Assembly (NCBI RefSeq): GCF_000740675.1
Contig: NZ_JPXI01000035.1
Span: forward strand, 1 to 64,000
DNA: 64,000 bases
From: Massilia sp. BSC265
Lineage (GTDB): Bacteria > Pseudomonadota > Gammaproteobacteria > Burkholderiales > Burkholderiaceae_D
Direction of reading: 5' to 3'
Each line of letters opens with the position of its first letter. Position 1 is the stretch's first letter. The position numbers and the translations under genes are program-made. This document shows positions 63,606-64,000 of the stretch, piece by piece. The notes below the pieces were generated by a model. It saw only the letters and a program-made list of their open reading frames with translations. It ran no database searches and had not been told where the DNA came from.

Positions 63606-63613
63606 GATAGCCC

Positions 63614-64000
63614 ATGTTCCACATCAAATCACTCGAACTGGTCCACTGGGATTACTGGCAGCGGATCAAGAACATCCCGCTGGACGCCAAGATCATCACG
63701 ATCGCCGGCCAGAACGGTTCCGGCAAGACCACGCTGCTCGACGCGCTGCGCACCCTGTTCGGCCTCGACTGCTCGATGGGGCGCACCTATAAACACTATG
63801 CGCGCCACTCGGGCCAGCAGAGTGCCTGGCTGCGCGCCGTGGTCGACAACAAGCCGGTCGGCAAACAGCTGTCGAACCGTCCCTTCCGCCATTCGGGCTT
63901 CTTCGCCGACGACGAAGTGACCCTGTTCTGCCAGGTGCAGAAGAACGGCGGCGACTGGAAGCGCCAGTACCTGATGCGCCCGGGTAACGTCGAGATCGAG
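63614..64000 (+). CDS. SMC-like ATPase (MksB/JetC-like), N-terminus only
   Basis: The first 129 residues are visible and the frame is open at the window edge. Walker A is IITIAGQNGSGKTTLLDALR (about residues 27-46), followed by HARHSGQQSAWL-like R-loop region YARHSGQQSAWLRAVVDNKP. This is the head domain of an SMC/Rad50-type ATPase rather than a transporter. It starts eight bases after the KITE-like gene. The rest, probably some 1000 residues with coiled coils, lies to the right. Which subfamily it belongs to, and whether a TOPRIM nuclease gene follows, cannot be judged here. Confidence 0.75.
   Translation, partial: MFHIKSLELVHWDYWQRIKNIPLDAKIITIAGQNGSGKTTLLDALRTLFGLDCSMGRTYKHYARHSGQQSAWLRAVVDNKPVGKQLSNRPFRHSGFFADDEVTLFCQVQKNGGDWKRQYLMRPGNVEIE

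Noticed and set aside
1-64000. CRISPR array, prophage, tRNA or rRNA genes
   Set aside because: No regularly spaced repeats, phage structural genes, integrase or tRNA-like cloverleaf were recognised while reading both strands.

Overview
The window looks like chromosome from a GC-rich betaproteobacterium of the Burkholderiales, most probably Oxalobacteraceae close to Massilia. This rests on codon use, on neighbourhoods typical of that group (ubiE...ubiJ-ubiB; fmdB-DUF502-aspS-nudB; an endonuclease/phosphatase gene next to clsB), a PEP-CTERM protein, a PhaM-like granule protein and ubiquinone genes. No rRNA, tRNA, prophage, CRISPR array or complete insertion sequence was seen.

Layout. (1) 1-5.7 kb: a secreted silk-like Gly/Ala-rich protein that runs off the left edge, with a well-formed sigma-54 promoter, an adjacent VpsR-like sigma-54 activator, and a hybrid sensor kinase split by one in-frame amber codon. 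(2) 5.8-10.5 kb: ubiE, a Tim44-domain protein, ubiJ, ubiB and a TPMT-like methyltransferase. (3) 10.5-14.4 kb: an intergenic repeat, a candidate minus-strand small RNA, then fmdB-type, DUF502, aspS and nudB genes. (4) 14.4-19 kb: an AT-rich regulatory stretch with a 66-residue protein, then EEP phosphatase, clsB, an S4 RNA-binding protein and a DUF819 permease. (5) 19-26.2 kb: a beta-oxidation cluster (TetR regulator, acyl-CoA dehydrogenase, FadN-type fused enzyme, thiolase, enoyl-CoA hydratase). (6) 26.2-36.6 kb: a frameshifted PEP-CTERM protein, porin, MarC protein, then a polysaccharide locus (GH35, BNR_4 propeller, GH105, DUF2264) and a fosmidomycin-resistance-type MFS transporter. (7) 36.7-46.9 kb: an intact paralogue of the broken kinase, a decayed arsenic locus (deleted MFS gene, intact ArsR, broken arsC), small stress and regulatory proteins, tandem DUF4142 proteins, and a PaiB/OsmC/MocR set. 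(8) 47-57.3 kb: two glycosyltransferases, tag, an mnmC whose methyltransferase half has degenerated, a small kinase with a TPR response regulator, and a 1079-residue membrane patatin. (9) 57.7-64 kb: small membrane proteins, a frameshifted GFA gene, a PhaM-like gene, two DUF3108 genes, and the start of an SMC-kleisin-KITE (MksBEF/Wadjet-like) operon that runs off the right edge.

The two most interesting units both touch a window edge. One is the sigma-54-controlled silk-like secreted protein with its own activator and damaged kinase. The other is the condensin-like three-gene system, whose fourth gene, if any, would lie outside the window. Five genes here carry disruptions (amber codon, two single-base frameshifts, one internal deletion, one frameshifted and truncated arsC). 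Some may be true decay and some may be sequence error.
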